Below, one piece after another: positions 43,530 to 52,937 of a DNA stretch of 64,000 bases. The notes under the pieces were generated by a model. That model saw only the letters and a program-made list of their open reading frames with translations, had not been told where the DNA came from and did not search any database. Made by a program: the position numbers and the translations under genes. How positions within the stretch are numbered: the first letter of the stretch is position 1; every line of letters begins with the position of its first letter. This DNA comes from Cyclobacteriaceae bacterium (lineage in GTDB: Bacteria; Bacteroidota; Bacteroidia; Cytophagales; Cyclobacteriaceae). Location: assembly GCA_028281285.1 (NCBI GenBank), contig JANQKF010000015.1:309011-373010 (forward strand), written 5' to 3'.

Positions 43530-44887
43530 TAAGTATCATCAAAGGCAAAAATTGGCTTGCGGTTGATCCAGCGACCTCTCGTAAAGTCAGGAATTTGCAT
43601 TGGTTCACTGCCCTGGGCAATTGATTGCTCCGAAAGGCACGTGATGGCCATCATGGTAGCCCCATCATAAACATCAATAGGCATTGGTGCTTCCCGCTTC
43701 AATGCCTCTACAAAGGCATGAAGCACAAAGAAATCCATTCCACCATGACCGGCTCCTGAAGCCTCTTCCCCATATTTCACCCATAACGGATGATCGTATT
43801 GCTTTCGATGCTCAGCATCATCTTGCCAACGGTGGGGCTGGCTTTCTCCTTCTATGTAAAGAGAATCGTTGATATCCATCCATAACCCTTTGGTGCCCTG
43901 AAATCTGAAGCCTAAAGAATATGGACGTGGAAGATTGGTATCGTGATTTAAGGTGATGGTCTCTCCATTTACAGTTCGGATCAGCGTGGTTACTACATCA
44001 CCTAACTTGAATTCAACCTTTGCATTGGGGTGATTTGGTCCACCATCTTTATGGTTTACGATGTATTCATGCAGACCCCGTGATTTAGTAGCCATAGAAG
44101 TTAAATAGGCCAGTCGGTTTCCTCTATTGATATCGGAAGCCGTCATAATTGGTCCAAGCCCGTGTGTCGGATACAGTTCGCCATTTCTATGCACCGAATG
44201 ATTTGTTCTCCACGCTGATTCACTAAACCCTTGGTCTCCAAACTGGACACCAGAACCATAGGGGGATTTTCCATCATTGAATTTCACTCCACGCAGGTCA
44301 TGCTGGTACCCCCCTTCCATGTGTATCATTTCACCGAACATTCCTTTTCTGATCATGTTCAGCACCGCCATCACATCTCTGCGGTAACAGACATTCTCCA
44401 TAAACATAAATGGGGTACCTGTTCTTTCCTGAGCTTCTACCAGATCCCAGCATTCCTGAATATCAGCTGCACCGGAAACTTCCATGGCAACGGCCTTACC
44501 TGCCTCCATTGCGGCTACCCCCATTGGGGTATGCCATAACCATGGTGTAGCCACATATACCGCATCGACATCATCGCGCTGAAGCAATTCTTTGTAGGCC
44601 CAATCACCATCAGAATACAATGCAGGCTTTTTCTTACCTGCTTTAGTCACCATGTTTTCGGCTTTGGTTAGAACAGTCTTGTCAATGTCACATAGTGCAG
44701 TGATATCTACATCCGATCGGTTAAGCGCCACTCGCAGTTGAGACCTTCCACGTTCACCTGTTCCAATGAAAGCTAACCGTATGTTAGCACGCTTTTCATT
44801 GGCAAAAAGCATAGATGGGGAAACCAATGAAATAGCCGCTCCGGCCACTGTTGTATTTTTAATGAATTTTCTTCTGGAATTGCTCAT
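43526..44887 (-). CDS. Tat-exported Gfo/Idh/MocA-fold enzyme, probable GH109 alpha-N-acetylgalactosaminidase
   Basis: The ATG at 44887 gives 453 residues; the frame is open four codons further to a TTG. A twin-arginine signal is at the start (NSRRKFIKNTTVAGAAISLV). The Rossmann part begins IRLAFIGTGERGRSQLRVAL, with DAVYVATPWLWHTPMGVAAM and the cofactor/substrate segment GKAVAMEVSGAADIQECWDL. The stretches MFMENVCYRRDVMAVLNMIR, MIHMEGGYQHDLRGVKF and LYPTHGLGPIMTASDINRGN are typical of glycoside hydrolase family 109, which cuts alpha-GalNAc by an NAD+-dependent redox route. Tat export with bound NAD fits. The neighbours form a plausible HexNAc route. Another exported oxidoreductase function remains possible. 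Confidence 0.7.
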   Translation of the reverse strand: MSNSRRKFIKNTTVAGAAISLVSPSMLFANEKRANIRLAFIGTGERGRSQLRVALNRSDVDITALCDIDKTVLTKAENMVTKAGKKKPALYSDGDWAYKELLQRDDVDAVYVATPWLWHTPMGVAAMEAGKAVAMEVSGAADIQECWDLVEAQERTGTPFMFMENVCYRRDVMAVLNMIRKGMFGEMIHMEGGYQHDLRGVKFNDGKSPYGSGVQFGDQGFSESAWRTNHSVHRNGELYPTHGLGPIMTASDINRGNRLAYLTSMATKSRGLHEYIVNHKDGGPNHPNAKVEFKLGDVVTTLIRTVNGETITLNHDTNLPRPYSLGFRFQGTKGLWMDINDSLYIEGESQPHRWQDDAEHRKQYDHPLWVKYGEEASGAGHGGMDFFVLHAFVEALKREAPMPIDVYDGATMMAITCLSEQSIAQGSEPMQIPDFTRGRWINRKPIFAFDDTY

Positions 44888-45083
44888 GGTTATCGGCAAA
44901 AATTTCTGAATTTTGAAGATAGAAATTTTTTGAAAAGCGCCCGCTTGAAAACTATTCGATTGGTTTCTTCAGATTCGCCCAAGTCTTCTGTTAAGTTATT
45001 ATTAAGAATGGCCTTGCAGGTTGTCCAATTCAATTATTTACTAACTTGAGACTAACCGTTCTATTTAATTCCTGAACACACCT

Positions 45084-46433
45084 ATGCCTAGAGCTACTAA
45101 GAAGAGTGCAAAGAAAATTTTCGTCCTAGACACCTCCGTAATCCTTTTTGAACATAATTCCATCATGAACTTTGAAGAACACGATATCGGCCTTCCGATA
45201 ACGGTACTTGAAGAACTTGATCAGTTCAAAAAAGGAAATGACACCAAAAATTTTGAAGCCAGAGAATTCACACGACTCCTGGATAAACTTGCCAAAGATA
45301 AATCTCTGCAAGAATGGATCCCCCTGAACGGAAAAACACGGGGAAGCTTTAAAGTGATTATGGAGGCGGGTACCGGAAACGGTCAAGATGCAAACCATGT
45401 ATTTGGTGAAAAGAAAAACGATCATCGTATCCTCAACGCTGCCCTTCGAATCCGAGAAGAGAACAAGGATCGCAACGTGATCCTTGTCAGCAAGGACATT
45501 AACCTCCGACTGAAGGCAAAGTCAATGGGACTGCCCGCTGAAGACTACGAAACTGGAAAAATCAAAAACGTCCAATCACTCCGGAAGGGCAAGATAGAAA
45601 TCGAGAAGGTTGATTCTGACATTATTAACCATCTCTATGAAGACGGAACTATTGAGCCTAAAGAGGTCTTGAAAAGGAAAAAGGCTCATCCTAATCAGTA
45701 TTTCATCCTCAAAAGTGATAAGAATTCTGTGCTTTCCTATTACAATGGGTTGGAGCAGGCAATTGAGAAAGTAGATAAGCGACCTGTCTCCGGAGTAAAA
45801 CCCAGGAATGCAGAACAAACCTTCGCTATTCATGCCATAATGAACCCAGAGGTGAAATTGGTCACCATTCAAGGTGTGGCTGGAACAGGTAAGACTCTCT
45901 TGACCCTCGCAGGTGCATTGGAACAACGAAGAGAGTTCAAACAAATCTACCTGGCACGACCAATTGTACCTTTGAGCAATAAAGACATTGGTTACCTTCC
46001 CGGGGATATCAAATCAAAGTTGAATCCTTACATGGAGCCACTTTGGGACAACCTCAAGTTTATTCAAAACCAATACAAGGAGACGGATAAGGAGTTCAAA
46101 GCCATCACTGAAATGGTGAACAAGGAGAAATTATTGATCACTCCATTAGCTTATATCAGAGGGCGCAGTTTGTCCAATATCTTCTTTATCGTAGATGAGG
46201 CACAAAACCTCACACCACACGAGATTAAGACCATTATCACGCGAGCCGGAGAAAATACCAAGATCGTGTTCACAGGAGATATTTATCAGATCGACACACC
46301 GTATCTTGATTCACAATCCAATGGTCTGAGCTACTTGATCGATCGTGTAAAAGATCATCCTCTCTACGCACATATTACTCTTGAAAAAGGGGAGCGATCT
46401 GAGTTAGCTAATTTGGCAAACGAGATGCTATAG
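45084..46433 (+). CDS. PIN-PhoH ATPase (PhoH2-like)
   Basis: This 449-residue two-domain protein has an N-terminal PIN domain (about residues 12-150; acidic residues in KIFVLDTSVILFEHN and VLEELDQFK, then NDHRILNAALRI and VILVSKDINLRLKAKSMGL) and a C-terminal PhoH ATPase (about 225-449). The ATPase has Walker A GVAGTGKT at 264-271, YLARPIVPLSNKDIGYLPG and Walker B FFIVDEAQNLTPHEIKTII. PhoH2-type proteins are ATP-dependent RNA helicase-RNases. The gene stands alone; the 196 bp before it hold nothing identifiable beyond AT-rich promoter-like sequence. Confidence 0.93.
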   Translation: MPRATKKSAKKIFVLDTSVILFEHNSIMNFEEHDIGLPITVLEELDQFKKGNDTKNFEAREFTRLLDKLAKDKSLQEWIPLNGKTRGSFKVIMEAGTGNGQDANHVFGEKKNDHRILNAALRIREENKDRNVILVSKDINLRLKAKSMGLPAEDYETGKIKNVQSLRKGKIEIEKVDSDIINHLYEDGTIEPKEVLKRKKAHPNQYFILKSDKNSVLSYYNGLEQAIEKVDKRPVSGVKPRNAEQTFAIHAIMNPEVKLVTIQGVAGTGKTLLTLAGALEQRREFKQIYLARPIVPLSNKDIGYLPGDIKSKLNPYMEPLWDNLKFIQNQYKETDKEFKAITEMVNKEKLLITPLAYIRGRSLSNIFFIVDEAQNLTPHEIKTIITRAGENTKIVFTGDIYQIDTPYLDSQSNGLSYLIDRVKDHPLYAHITLEKGERSELANLANEML

Positions 46434-46565
46434 TAATCACTTTTGGGCCAAACCTGTTGAAGCCCGAATTATTTGATGTATCTTCTACAAGAATTTTCGT
46501 TGTAGGGTAAGGATAAAAGGCAGTTCCAATTGTCTAATTACCAAGCCTTCAACCAATTGACCACT

Positions 46566-47480
46566 ATGAGAAAATCAATCGGCCTCCTTTCAATTTTGTT
46601 TCTGGTGCTTATTTCGTGCGATAAACCATCAGGATCAGATGTCGAACCTATTCAAGAAGAAGTGCCAGAAGCTTCAAGTGAGGCATTCCTTGCATTCTAT
46701 AACAGCTCGGTTGATGACATCAGCATAACGATCAACTCATCTACGAACAAGGTCGATTTGTCAAAAACAAGATTGTCTAAATATTTTTCCCTGGGTATGG
46801 GTGACCATGAGGTAGTAATCTCCAAAGCTGAAACCGGAGAACGACTTTTGTCAAAGGAGATTACTCTCAACGGAGGCCAGTATTATTCTTCATTTTTGTT
46901 CAAAAATCAAAATGGAGACTATGACCTTATATTGAATAATGAGTATGATGAGACCACAAAAGCTCAGGGTAGTATTAGAAGCGGTCTGGAATTTGCAGTG
47001 GTTAATTTGTCGAAAAACATTCCCCATCCCAGTGTATCGATTGTCAATTCGTTTACCTATATGACAGCAAATTGTGGTGCGAATGTTGAGCATTGTACAG
47101 TCCTGTGTCATGACTTGAAAGATACCTGGGTAGAGAATTTGAAATTTGGAACATCTCAGAATATCCAAAACGCTCCGCTAAGCATCACAACAAATTACCT
47201 TCAGTTTCTTACCGGTGAGAATGGCAATATCGAAATACCGGTTGTAGGTTTCAAAACGTCCACTCGTAGTCTGACCATTGACCCTAATGGCTCCGGCAAC
47301 CTTCAGACTATTGAACGTCCGCATAATCTAACTGCTGTTTTGGATACTGATATTATTCATCTTCTCGTGATTCAAGATGATCCGGATCCTGAAAATGAAG
47401 AGGGAGTTTGGGCTCATTTTTTCAAATTAAGCGATAATCCGGTGAGCCCCGTTGTATTCAATTCCGGTTCGTCCAACTAA
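46566..47480 (+). CDS. DUF4397-like lipoprotein
   Basis: The ATG at 46566 (MRKSIGLLSILFLVLISC) gives 304 residues, with lipobox LISC and an acidic linker (DVEPIQEEVPEAS). The remainder is beta-rich (FLAFYNSSVDDISITINSST, YFSLGMGDHEVVISKAETGE, TAVLDTDIIHLLVIQDDP). It resembles DUF4397 proteins with repeated immunoglobulin-like folds, though the match is by eye only. It contains C-x4-C-x3-C in NCGANVEHCTVLC, which could form disulfides or bind metal. Monocistronic as far as can be seen. Confidence 0.6.
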   Translation: MRKSIGLLSILFLVLISCDKPSGSDVEPIQEEVPEASSEAFLAFYNSSVDDISITINSSTNKVDLSKTRLSKYFSLGMGDHEVVISKAETGERLLSKEITLNGGQYYSSFLFKNQNGDYDLILNNEYDETTKAQGSIRSGLEFAVVNLSKNIPHPSVSIVNSFTYMTANCGANVEHCTVLCHDLKDTWVENLKFGTSQNIQNAPLSITTNYLQFLTGENGNIEIPVVGFKTSTRSLTIDPNGSGNLQTIERPHNLTAVLDTDIIHLLVIQDDPDPENEEGVWAHFFKLSDNPVSPVVFNSGSSN

Positions 47481-47545
47481 TTATACTTTCTTCAAAAAAG
47501 CGGCTTCCAAGGACTAAATTCCAGAGATAAGTCCTACCCGATTGT

Positions 47546-48883
47546 CTAAAACTTAAGGATAAACTCTGTTCCCTCTCCAGTTGAATTCAACTGAATACTT
47601 CCATTATGAGCCTTCATTATTTGCTTGCTTAAGCTTAAGCCAATACCATTTCCCTTTTCTTTTGTGGTGTAGAAGGGAACAAAGATCTGTTCCTTTATTT
47701 CTTCTGGAATTCCAGGGCCATTGTCAAAAACTGAAATTGTGAAAGGGTCAGGTTTCATCACGATTTCGATGGTTGGTAAATCAATATTACTCGTGGCCTC
47801 TACTGCATTTTTGATCAAATTAATCAACACTTGGTCAATCAGTTTTCTGTCGATCGAATGGCACAATGAATAGGAAGGTTTTTCAAAAACTACATTAACA
47901 TGCTTTAAATCTAACTTCAATACTTGCAAAACCTGGTCAACTACATCTACCAAATTTTCTTCATTTAGTTCCGGCTCTGGCTCCTTGGTGTAATCACGAT
48001 AAGCATTAACGAAATCCAAAAGACCTTTTCCCCTACTTTCAATGGCATTAATGCTCTTATAAATATCCAAGGCCTGCTCATTGTCAATGGACGAAAAGCT
48101 TTTTGGAAAACCCTGCTCTGATTCAATAATCGTCTTTATTGCCGTTGTGAGTGAAACGACTGGTGTGACCGAGTTCATAATTTCATGGGTCAAGACTCGA
48201 ATCAACTTCTGCCAGGCCAACATTTCCTGTTCGTCTAATTCCGCCCGAATATTCTGGATGCTGATCAAAGTATATTCCTTGTCACCCAACTTGAACTTGT
48301 TGGCAGCCATTGCAAGATCCATTTGTTCTCCATCAGAGTTCTTTTTGAATAACGTCTTATTACCCGAGTTGAGGTTGATTAACTCATGAAACAATTTAGG
48401 ATCATGATTCTTGATCATTCTGAGTTCGGTCAAAACCGGATAATCAAGTAGCTCGCGGGCGGCAGAATTCATTAGGTCAATTCGACCGTCACTTGTAAAA
48501 CAAATTAGCCCGACTTTCACGTGGTGATTAACCTGTAGTAAGTACTGATAGTGTTCTTCCTTTTCTATGCGTATTCTCTTAAAATCTTCGACTATCTGAT
48601 TAAATGTAGAATCCAGTTGATCAAACACTTTCCCTTTTTCTACTCTTTCAAACCTTCTCGTATAGTCACTATCAATAAACGAATCGAGGAATCTTTTCAA
48701 TTCTCTTATGGTCCATTCGCTATAATGAATTAGCGCGATTAATTGAATTAAGGTGACCAACCCGAATACAATTGGGGTCATTAGAAAGTCCGTTCTGTAA
48801 ATTGACCAGGCAAATCCTACGCTTGAAAAAGTGATTCCAAGAACTCTTAGAATAATTTGAAATCGGAAGTTCTTAAAGCCCAT
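47546..48883 (-). CDS. NtrB-like sensor histidine kinase
   Basis: This 445-residue kinase has two membrane helices at about 9-27 and 35-53 with almost no periplasmic loop, so it probably senses within the membrane or through partner proteins. Residues about 110-220 resemble a PAS domain (NHHVKVGLICFTSDGRIDL). The dimerisation histidine is H233 in RVLTHEIMNSVTP, the HExxN/S form typical of NtrB-type kinases. The ATPase has LINLIKNAVEA, VFDNGPGIPEE and KGNGIGLSLSKQIM. It starts within the last 11 bp of the response-regulator gene, so the two are translationally coupled. No receiver or output domain is present. Confidence 0.92.
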   Translation of the reverse strand: MGFKNFRFQIILRVLGITFSSVGFAWSIYRTDFLMTPIVFGLVTLIQLIALIHYSEWTIRELKRFLDSFIDSDYTRRFERVEKGKVFDQLDSTFNQIVEDFKRIRIEKEEHYQYLLQVNHHVKVGLICFTSDGRIDLMNSAARELLDYPVLTELRMIKNHDPKLFHELINLNSGNKTLFKKNSDGEQMDLAMAANKFKLGDKEYTLISIQNIRAELDEQEMLAWQKLIRVLTHEIMNSVTPVVSLTTAIKTIIESEQGFPKSFSSIDNEQALDIYKSINAIESRGKGLLDFVNAYRDYTKEPEPELNEENLVDVVDQVLQVLKLDLKHVNVVFEKPSYSLCHSIDRKLIDQVLINLIKNAVEATSNIDLPTIEIVMKPDPFTISVFDNGPGIPEEIKEQIFVPFYTTKEKGNGIGLSLSKQIMKAHNGSIQLNSTGEGTEFILKF

Positions 48884-50243
48884 ATTTCTCGAGTTTCCGG
48901 TATAGAGTAGTTCGACCGATGCCTAATTCCTTTGCTACTTTACTCATATTGCCAGCATGCTTATCAATTACCTTGCGAATAGTCAACTCTTCGAGCTCTT
49001 CCAGATTTGTGGTTAGTTGCTGAATATCTCTGGCAGCTGACTTCTTCAACAAAAAATCATCCGCTTTGAGTGTATTTCCCTCGGTAAGAATAATTGCTCT
49101 TTCCGTTGCATGTTCCAACTCTCTGATATTACCTGGCCAACTGTAAGAGGAAAGCTTTTTAATCACGCTTGTATCGTATTTCAGGTTTTCGCGTTGATAT
49201 TTGTTGCATAAAACTGCTATGAAATGGTCTAAAAGAAGTGGTAGGTCGTCCAATCGATCTCTGAGTGGTGGAAGCTCTATTTCGATGGTATTAATTCGAT
49301 AGTAAAGATCTTCTCTGAACTCTTCGGCTTCGATCATTTTGAAAATTTCTCGATTCGTAGCCGCGATTATTCTGGAATTGAACTTTCTGGATTTATTCTC
49401 TCCTATTCTGGTGATCTCCTTTTGTTGAAGAGAGGTGAGTAGTTTCGATTGCATCGCTGCCGAGAGATTACCAATCTCATCTAAAAAGATAGTACCCCCA
49501 TCTGCTGCCTCGAATCGTCCAATTCTATCTTCTCGCGCATCAGTGAACGCCCCTTTCTTATGTCCGAACAATTCTGATTCAAACAAGGAATCAGACAACG
49601 ACCCTAAGTCGACAGGCATAAATACCTGATCAGATCGGTTCGACTGACGATGAATCGCCTGGGCTACTAAAGTCTTACCTGTTCCATTTTCTCCAAGGAT
49701 CAACACATTGGCGTCTGTTTTGGCCACCTTTTCAATTGTCTGAAAGACTTCCTTCATTCGTTCAGACTTCCCCACAAACCCGCCCGTCCTACCTTTCAGG
49801 TTATCCGACAAACTCTTTTCTCTACTTTTTAGGTACTGAATTTCTCTTTCATTCTTCCCTAACTTCACTGCATTGAGTACAGTCGTTTGAATCTTTTCGT
49901 ACTCCCAGGGCTTTGTTACAAAGTCCACAGCACCTTTTTTCATGGCCTCAACGGCAATTCCTACATCGCCATAGGCAGTGATAACAACTACTTTAGTATT
50001 TGGATACTTTTTACTAATTATCTCAATCCATTTCAGTCCCTCTTTGCCGGAGTTGTCTCCGTGAGAATAATTCATGTCCAATAGAACAACATCGTAAGAA
50101 TCCTTCTCAAATAGATCAGCGATCTGGCCAGGATGTTCGGCTGTCGTGACCTTAGTGAATCGCTGTTTTAATACTATTTCACCAGTAAGCAGAATGTCCG
50201 GATCGTCATCAACCACTAATATTTTTGCGGTCTCTTTTCGCAT
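48873..50243 (-). CDS. NtrC-family sigma-54-activating response regulator
   Basis: The ATG at 50243 gives 456 residues (MRKETAKILVVDDDP); a TTG further up is in frame but unlikely. The receiver domain covers 5-125, with phospho-acceptor D56 in VVLLDMNYS and K109 in VTKPWEYEK. The AAA+ domain has Walker A GENGTGKT at 184-191, the sigma-54 contact loop GAFTDA at 231-236 (GAFTGA with Gly to Asp) and Walker B TIFLDEIGNL. A Fis-type HTH ends the protein (VAKELGIGRTTLYRKLEKYG). It should activate sigma-54 promoters on phosphorylation by the coupled kinase. Four candidate target promoters with dyads are found in the next 7 kb. Confidence 0.95.
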   Translation of the reverse strand: MRKETAKILVVDDDPDILLTGEIVLKQRFTKVTTAEHPGQIADLFEKDSYDVVLLDMNYSHGDNSGKEGLKWIEIISKKYPNTKVVVITAYGDVGIAVEAMKKGAVDFVTKPWEYEKIQTTVLNAVKLGKNEREIQYLKSREKSLSDNLKGRTGGFVGKSERMKEVFQTIEKVAKTDANVLILGENGTGKTLVAQAIHRQSNRSDQVFMPVDLGSLSDSLFESELFGHKKGAFTDAREDRIGRFEAADGGTIFLDEIGNLSAAMQSKLLTSLQQKEITRIGENKSRKFNSRIIAATNREIFKMIEAEEFREDLYYRINTIEIELPPLRDRLDDLPLLLDHFIAVLCNKYQRENLKYDTSVIKKLSSYSWPGNIRELEHATERAIILTEGNTLKADDFLLKKSAARDIQQLTTNLEELEELTIRKVIDKHAGNMSKVAKELGIGRTTLYRKLEKYGL

Positions 50244-50285
50244 AGGCCTCAATTTAAATAAATGTTCGGGAGGGGAACAATTCTC

Positions 50286-50302
50286 TGTTTCGAAGTGAAA
50301 CA
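50286..50302. promoter_or_regulatory. Candidate enhancer dyad upstream of permease 1
   Basis: TGTTTCGAAGTGAAACA has perfect 6-bp arms and a 5-bp spacer. Its right end is 78 bp upstream of the -12 G of the sigma-54-like promoter at 50367-50381. It also lies 43 bp upstream of the response-regulator start on the other strand, so it could serve in autoregulation. Confidence 0.65.
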
Positions 50303-50366
50303 ATCTATTTTCGATCAAGTCAGCTTCTCACTCACAACTTACTGTTAATCAATTTTTTATAAAAAA

Positions 50367-50381
50367 TGGTAAGATCATTGT
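50367..50381 (+). promoter_or_regulatory. Candidate sigma-54 promoter of permease 1
   Basis: TGGTAAG-N4-TTGT has the -24 GG and -12 G at the exact spacing of the sigma-54 consensus TGGCACG-N4-TTGC. Weak points are T/A at the inner -24 positions and T in place of C at -11. The permease start codon lies 32 bp downstream. Confidence 0.5.
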
Positions 50382-50412
50382 AAGTCATTTAATACTTTCA
50401 ATATGAAACAAC

Positions 50413-52776
50413 ATGTTCAACAATTATTTCAAAACAGCACTTCGAAGTCTTTACAAAAACAAAGTCTTCACATTGATCAATGTACTCGGTTTGTCTTTGG
50501 GTATTGCCATGGCTATTCTCCTGGGCAGGTTCATACAAGTTGAACTCTCCTACGATCAACATTTTAATGCCAAAGACAGGATTTATCGTGTATATCAAGA
50601 AACCAAAATCAATGGACGCGAACGGACCAATATCTCGGGTTCCGGTCTTATGGCACCAACCCTCGAGTCGTCTTTTCCTGAAATTGAGATTGCAGGTCGG
50701 TCACATCGTGTTGGATCTGCTGTCATCCTTAATGGTGATAATCGCTTTGTAGAAAACTCACTCGCCTATGCTGATAACGGACTGCTGGATATTCTGGAAG
50801 TAACGTTTTTGGAGGGAAACCCTTCGCTTTCTGAACCATCCGACATGGTCATCTCCAAGTCACTTGCCGAAAAGGTCTTTGGTCGGTCCTCAGGGTTAGT
50901 TGGACAAACCATAAAGGTTGATAATAAAGCATTAAGAATTAGCGGTGTCTTTAAAGACTTACCAAAGAGCTCTCACTATTCTCCCAGGTCTGGTTTTATC
51001 TCCAATGCTGGAATGAATGCGTATTCCTGGACCAGAGTAGGTCATCTCACCTATATTCGGTTGTTAGATCAAACTAATCCGGAAATTCTGGAAGGCAAAT
51101 TTCCCCCAATAGTCGATGAGAATATATTGCCAGTTCTGCCAGAAGGCTCAGAGGTCACTCTGAAACTCTATCCGGTAACTAAAATTTGGCTTTCAGAATC
51201 TGAAGGACTAAACGGTGGTGGTAGCAAAAAGGCATTGATTTCATTCGCTTTGATTGCATTCTTCATACTGCTCATCGCTTCCATAAACTATATCAATTTG
51301 GCCACTGCCAGATCAATGAGAAGAATCAAAGAAATAGGGATGAGAAAAGTCATTGGGGCTAAGAAATCACATTTGATCATACAATTCTTATTCGAGTCAA
51401 TTATCCTTTGTGTCATTTCAATATTCATGGGTGGTTTTCTGGCGGAAATGTGTACGGGTCTATTCAACGATCTGACAGGAAAGGAAATCGAAATTGGGTT
51501 TCTCCAAAATCTCAACCTTTTAGGTCTGCTAATTGGTTTTGGTGTTCTTTTAGGTCTGTTATCCGGACTTTATCCCGCACTCTACATTTCTTCGTTCAGG
51601 CCAACTCGAATCTTGAAATCGAACTCAACCGGCAACAAGCTCAACCGAAATATCAGGCGCGTTTTAGTTACAGTTCAATTTGCCATTTCGATTGGCCTGA
51701 TTGTATCGACCATCGTTGTCTATAATCAGACGAATTTTTTACTTACGAAAGATCTAGGCTACGATTCGGAACAAGTTTTGTCTGTTCGACTGGCTCAAGC
51801 AGATACTTCCGAATTAATCAAAAGTCAGATTCAGGCATTGCCCACAGTTTCCGGAGTGGCAGCGACTAATCTACTACCGGCAACCGGAGATTCAGGGGCA
51901 ACATTTTTAATTGATGATGAAAACGGGGAAGAGCACCGCGATGTAGTCAGCATGGCTTCAATTGATCATGACTATTTGTCTATGATGAAATACCGACTAT
52001 TACTAGGCAGAGATTTTAGTAGAGATTTGGCCACTGATCAACAATCCATCATAGTGAATCAGACCTTGGTAAACAAGTACGGGTGGGAAGACCCATTAGG
52101 TAAGGAAATAAGACTAGGCTTTGGAGAGGGCCCCAATACTTTCACAGTTATTGGAGTAGTTGAGGATTTCAACATGCTGAGTCTCTATCAGTCGGTGAAA
52201 CCTTTCGCATTTTTCCTCAAACCACAATTCGACTGGGGTGCACAATACATTTTTGCAAGAATCTCGACTAATGAGACAGAGTCGACAATCAACCAAATCA
52301 GAGAAATCTATGAAAGTGTTGAAAAAGACCGACCCTTCAACAGCTTATTCATCGATGACTACTTCGCCAGAGTATATGATTCAGAGTCAAAAAAGGGACA
52401 AGTTTATTTTACGTTTTCAATTCTCGCTATAATCGTTGCCTGTATTGGATTGTTTGGTCTGGCAAGTTTCGTTTTACAACAGAAAACCAAAGAAATCGGT
52501 ATTAGAAAAGTGCTAGGGGCCAGCCTTAATGACATTGTAATACTGGTGTCTCGGGAATTCGTTTTGATAATTCTTCTTTCAACACTTATTGCTTCTCCCC
52601 TCGCCTACTATTTCATGCAAGACTGGCTTCAATCTTTTGAATACAGTATAAAAATCAATATGGGTGTTTTCTTGATTTCAGGTCTCAGTGCAATGATAGT
52701 AGCCATTGTCACTATAAGTATTCAATCCTTAAAAACTGCGAAAACGAATCCTGTAGAAACATTAAAATACGAATGA
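50413..52776 (+). CDS. MacB/FtsX-type ABC transporter permease 1
   Basis: This 787-residue protein has the duplicated MacB layout of Bacteroidota free-standing permeases. An N-terminal cytoplasmic stub (NYFKTALRSLYKNKVFTLIN) leads into helix 1 (about 20-42). A periplasmic MacB_PCD domain follows, then an FtsX domain with three helices at about 280-400 (INYINLATARSMRRIKEIGM). Then come a second helix-PCD unit from about 425 and a second FtsX domain (about 665-785, TKEIGIRKVLGASLNDIVIL) ending ETLKYE. Such proteins transmit ATP-driven movement to the periplasm rather than moving substrate through the membrane. No ATPase or HlyD-like gene is nearby. Divergent from the NtrC-like regulator. Confidence 0.92.
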   Translation: MFNNYFKTALRSLYKNKVFTLINVLGLSLGIAMAILLGRFIQVELSYDQHFNAKDRIYRVYQETKINGRERTNISGSGLMAPTLESSFPEIEIAGRSHRVGSAVILNGDNRFVENSLAYADNGLLDILEVTFLEGNPSLSEPSDMVISKSLAEKVFGRSSGLVGQTIKVDNKALRISGVFKDLPKSSHYSPRSGFISNAGMNAYSWTRVGHLTYIRLLDQTNPEILEGKFPPIVDENILPVLPEGSEVTLKLYPVTKIWLSESEGLNGGGSKKALISFALIAFFILLIASINYINLATARSMRRIKEIGMRKVIGAKKSHLIIQFLFESIILCVISIFMGGFLAEMCTGLFNDLTGKEIEIGFLQNLNLLGLLIGFGVLLGLLSGLYPALYISSFRPTRILKSNSTGNKLNRNIRRVLVTVQFAISIGLIVSTIVVYNQTNFLLTKDLGYDSEQVLSVRLAQADTSELIKSQIQALPTVSGVAATNLLPATGDSGATFLIDDENGEEHRDVVSMASIDHDYLSMMKYRLLLGRDFSRDLATDQQSIIVNQTLVNKYGWEDPLGKEIRLGFGEGPNTFTVIGVVEDFNMLSLYQSVKPFAFFLKPQFDWGAQYIFARISTNETESTINQIREIYESVEKDRPFNSLFIDDYFARVYDSESKKGQVYFTFSILAIIVACIGLFGLASFVLQQKTKEIGIRKVLGASLNDIVILVSREFVLIILLSTLIASPLAYYFMQDWLQSFEYSIKINMGVFLISGLSAMIVAIVTISIQSLKTAKTNPVETLKYE

Positions 52777-52795
52777 TAAAAAAGTCGCTCTCGAT

Positions 52796-52824
52796 AAAAG
52801 TGTTCCTGATCGGAACACTTTTTT
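52796..52824 (+). terminator. Rho-independent terminator after permease 1
   Basis: An 11-bp perfect stem, AAAAGTGTTCC (52796-52806) and GGAACACTTTT (52812-52822), has loop TGATC and is followed by TT. It separates permease 1 from permease 2, which agrees with permease 2 having its own promoter. The enhancer dyad of permease 2 starts at its last base. Confidence 0.85.
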
Positions 52825-52840
52825 GTTTCAAGTCGAAACA
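52824..52840. promoter_or_regulatory. Candidate enhancer dyad upstream of permease 2
   Basis: TGTTTCAAGTCGAAACA has the same 6-bp arms as the dyad at 50286-50302 and differs only in the spacer. It ends 77 bp upstream of the -12 G of the element at 52904-52918. Confidence 0.65.
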
Positions 52841-52903
52841 ACTTCTGTAATTCCTTGATAGTCCTTTCGTATAAGTATCTGTTTAACAGACAGTTATAAT
52901 TAA

Positions 52904-52918
52904 TGGCATTGGTATTGG
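52904..52918 (+). promoter_or_regulatory. Candidate sigma-54 promoter of permease 2
   Basis: TGGCATT-N4-TTGG has -24 GG and -12 G in sigma-54 spacing and TGGCA conserved; C at -11 is replaced by G. The start codon lies 19 bp downstream of the element. Confidence 0.5.
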
Positions 52919-52937
52919 CCTAATCATATTAAATTAA

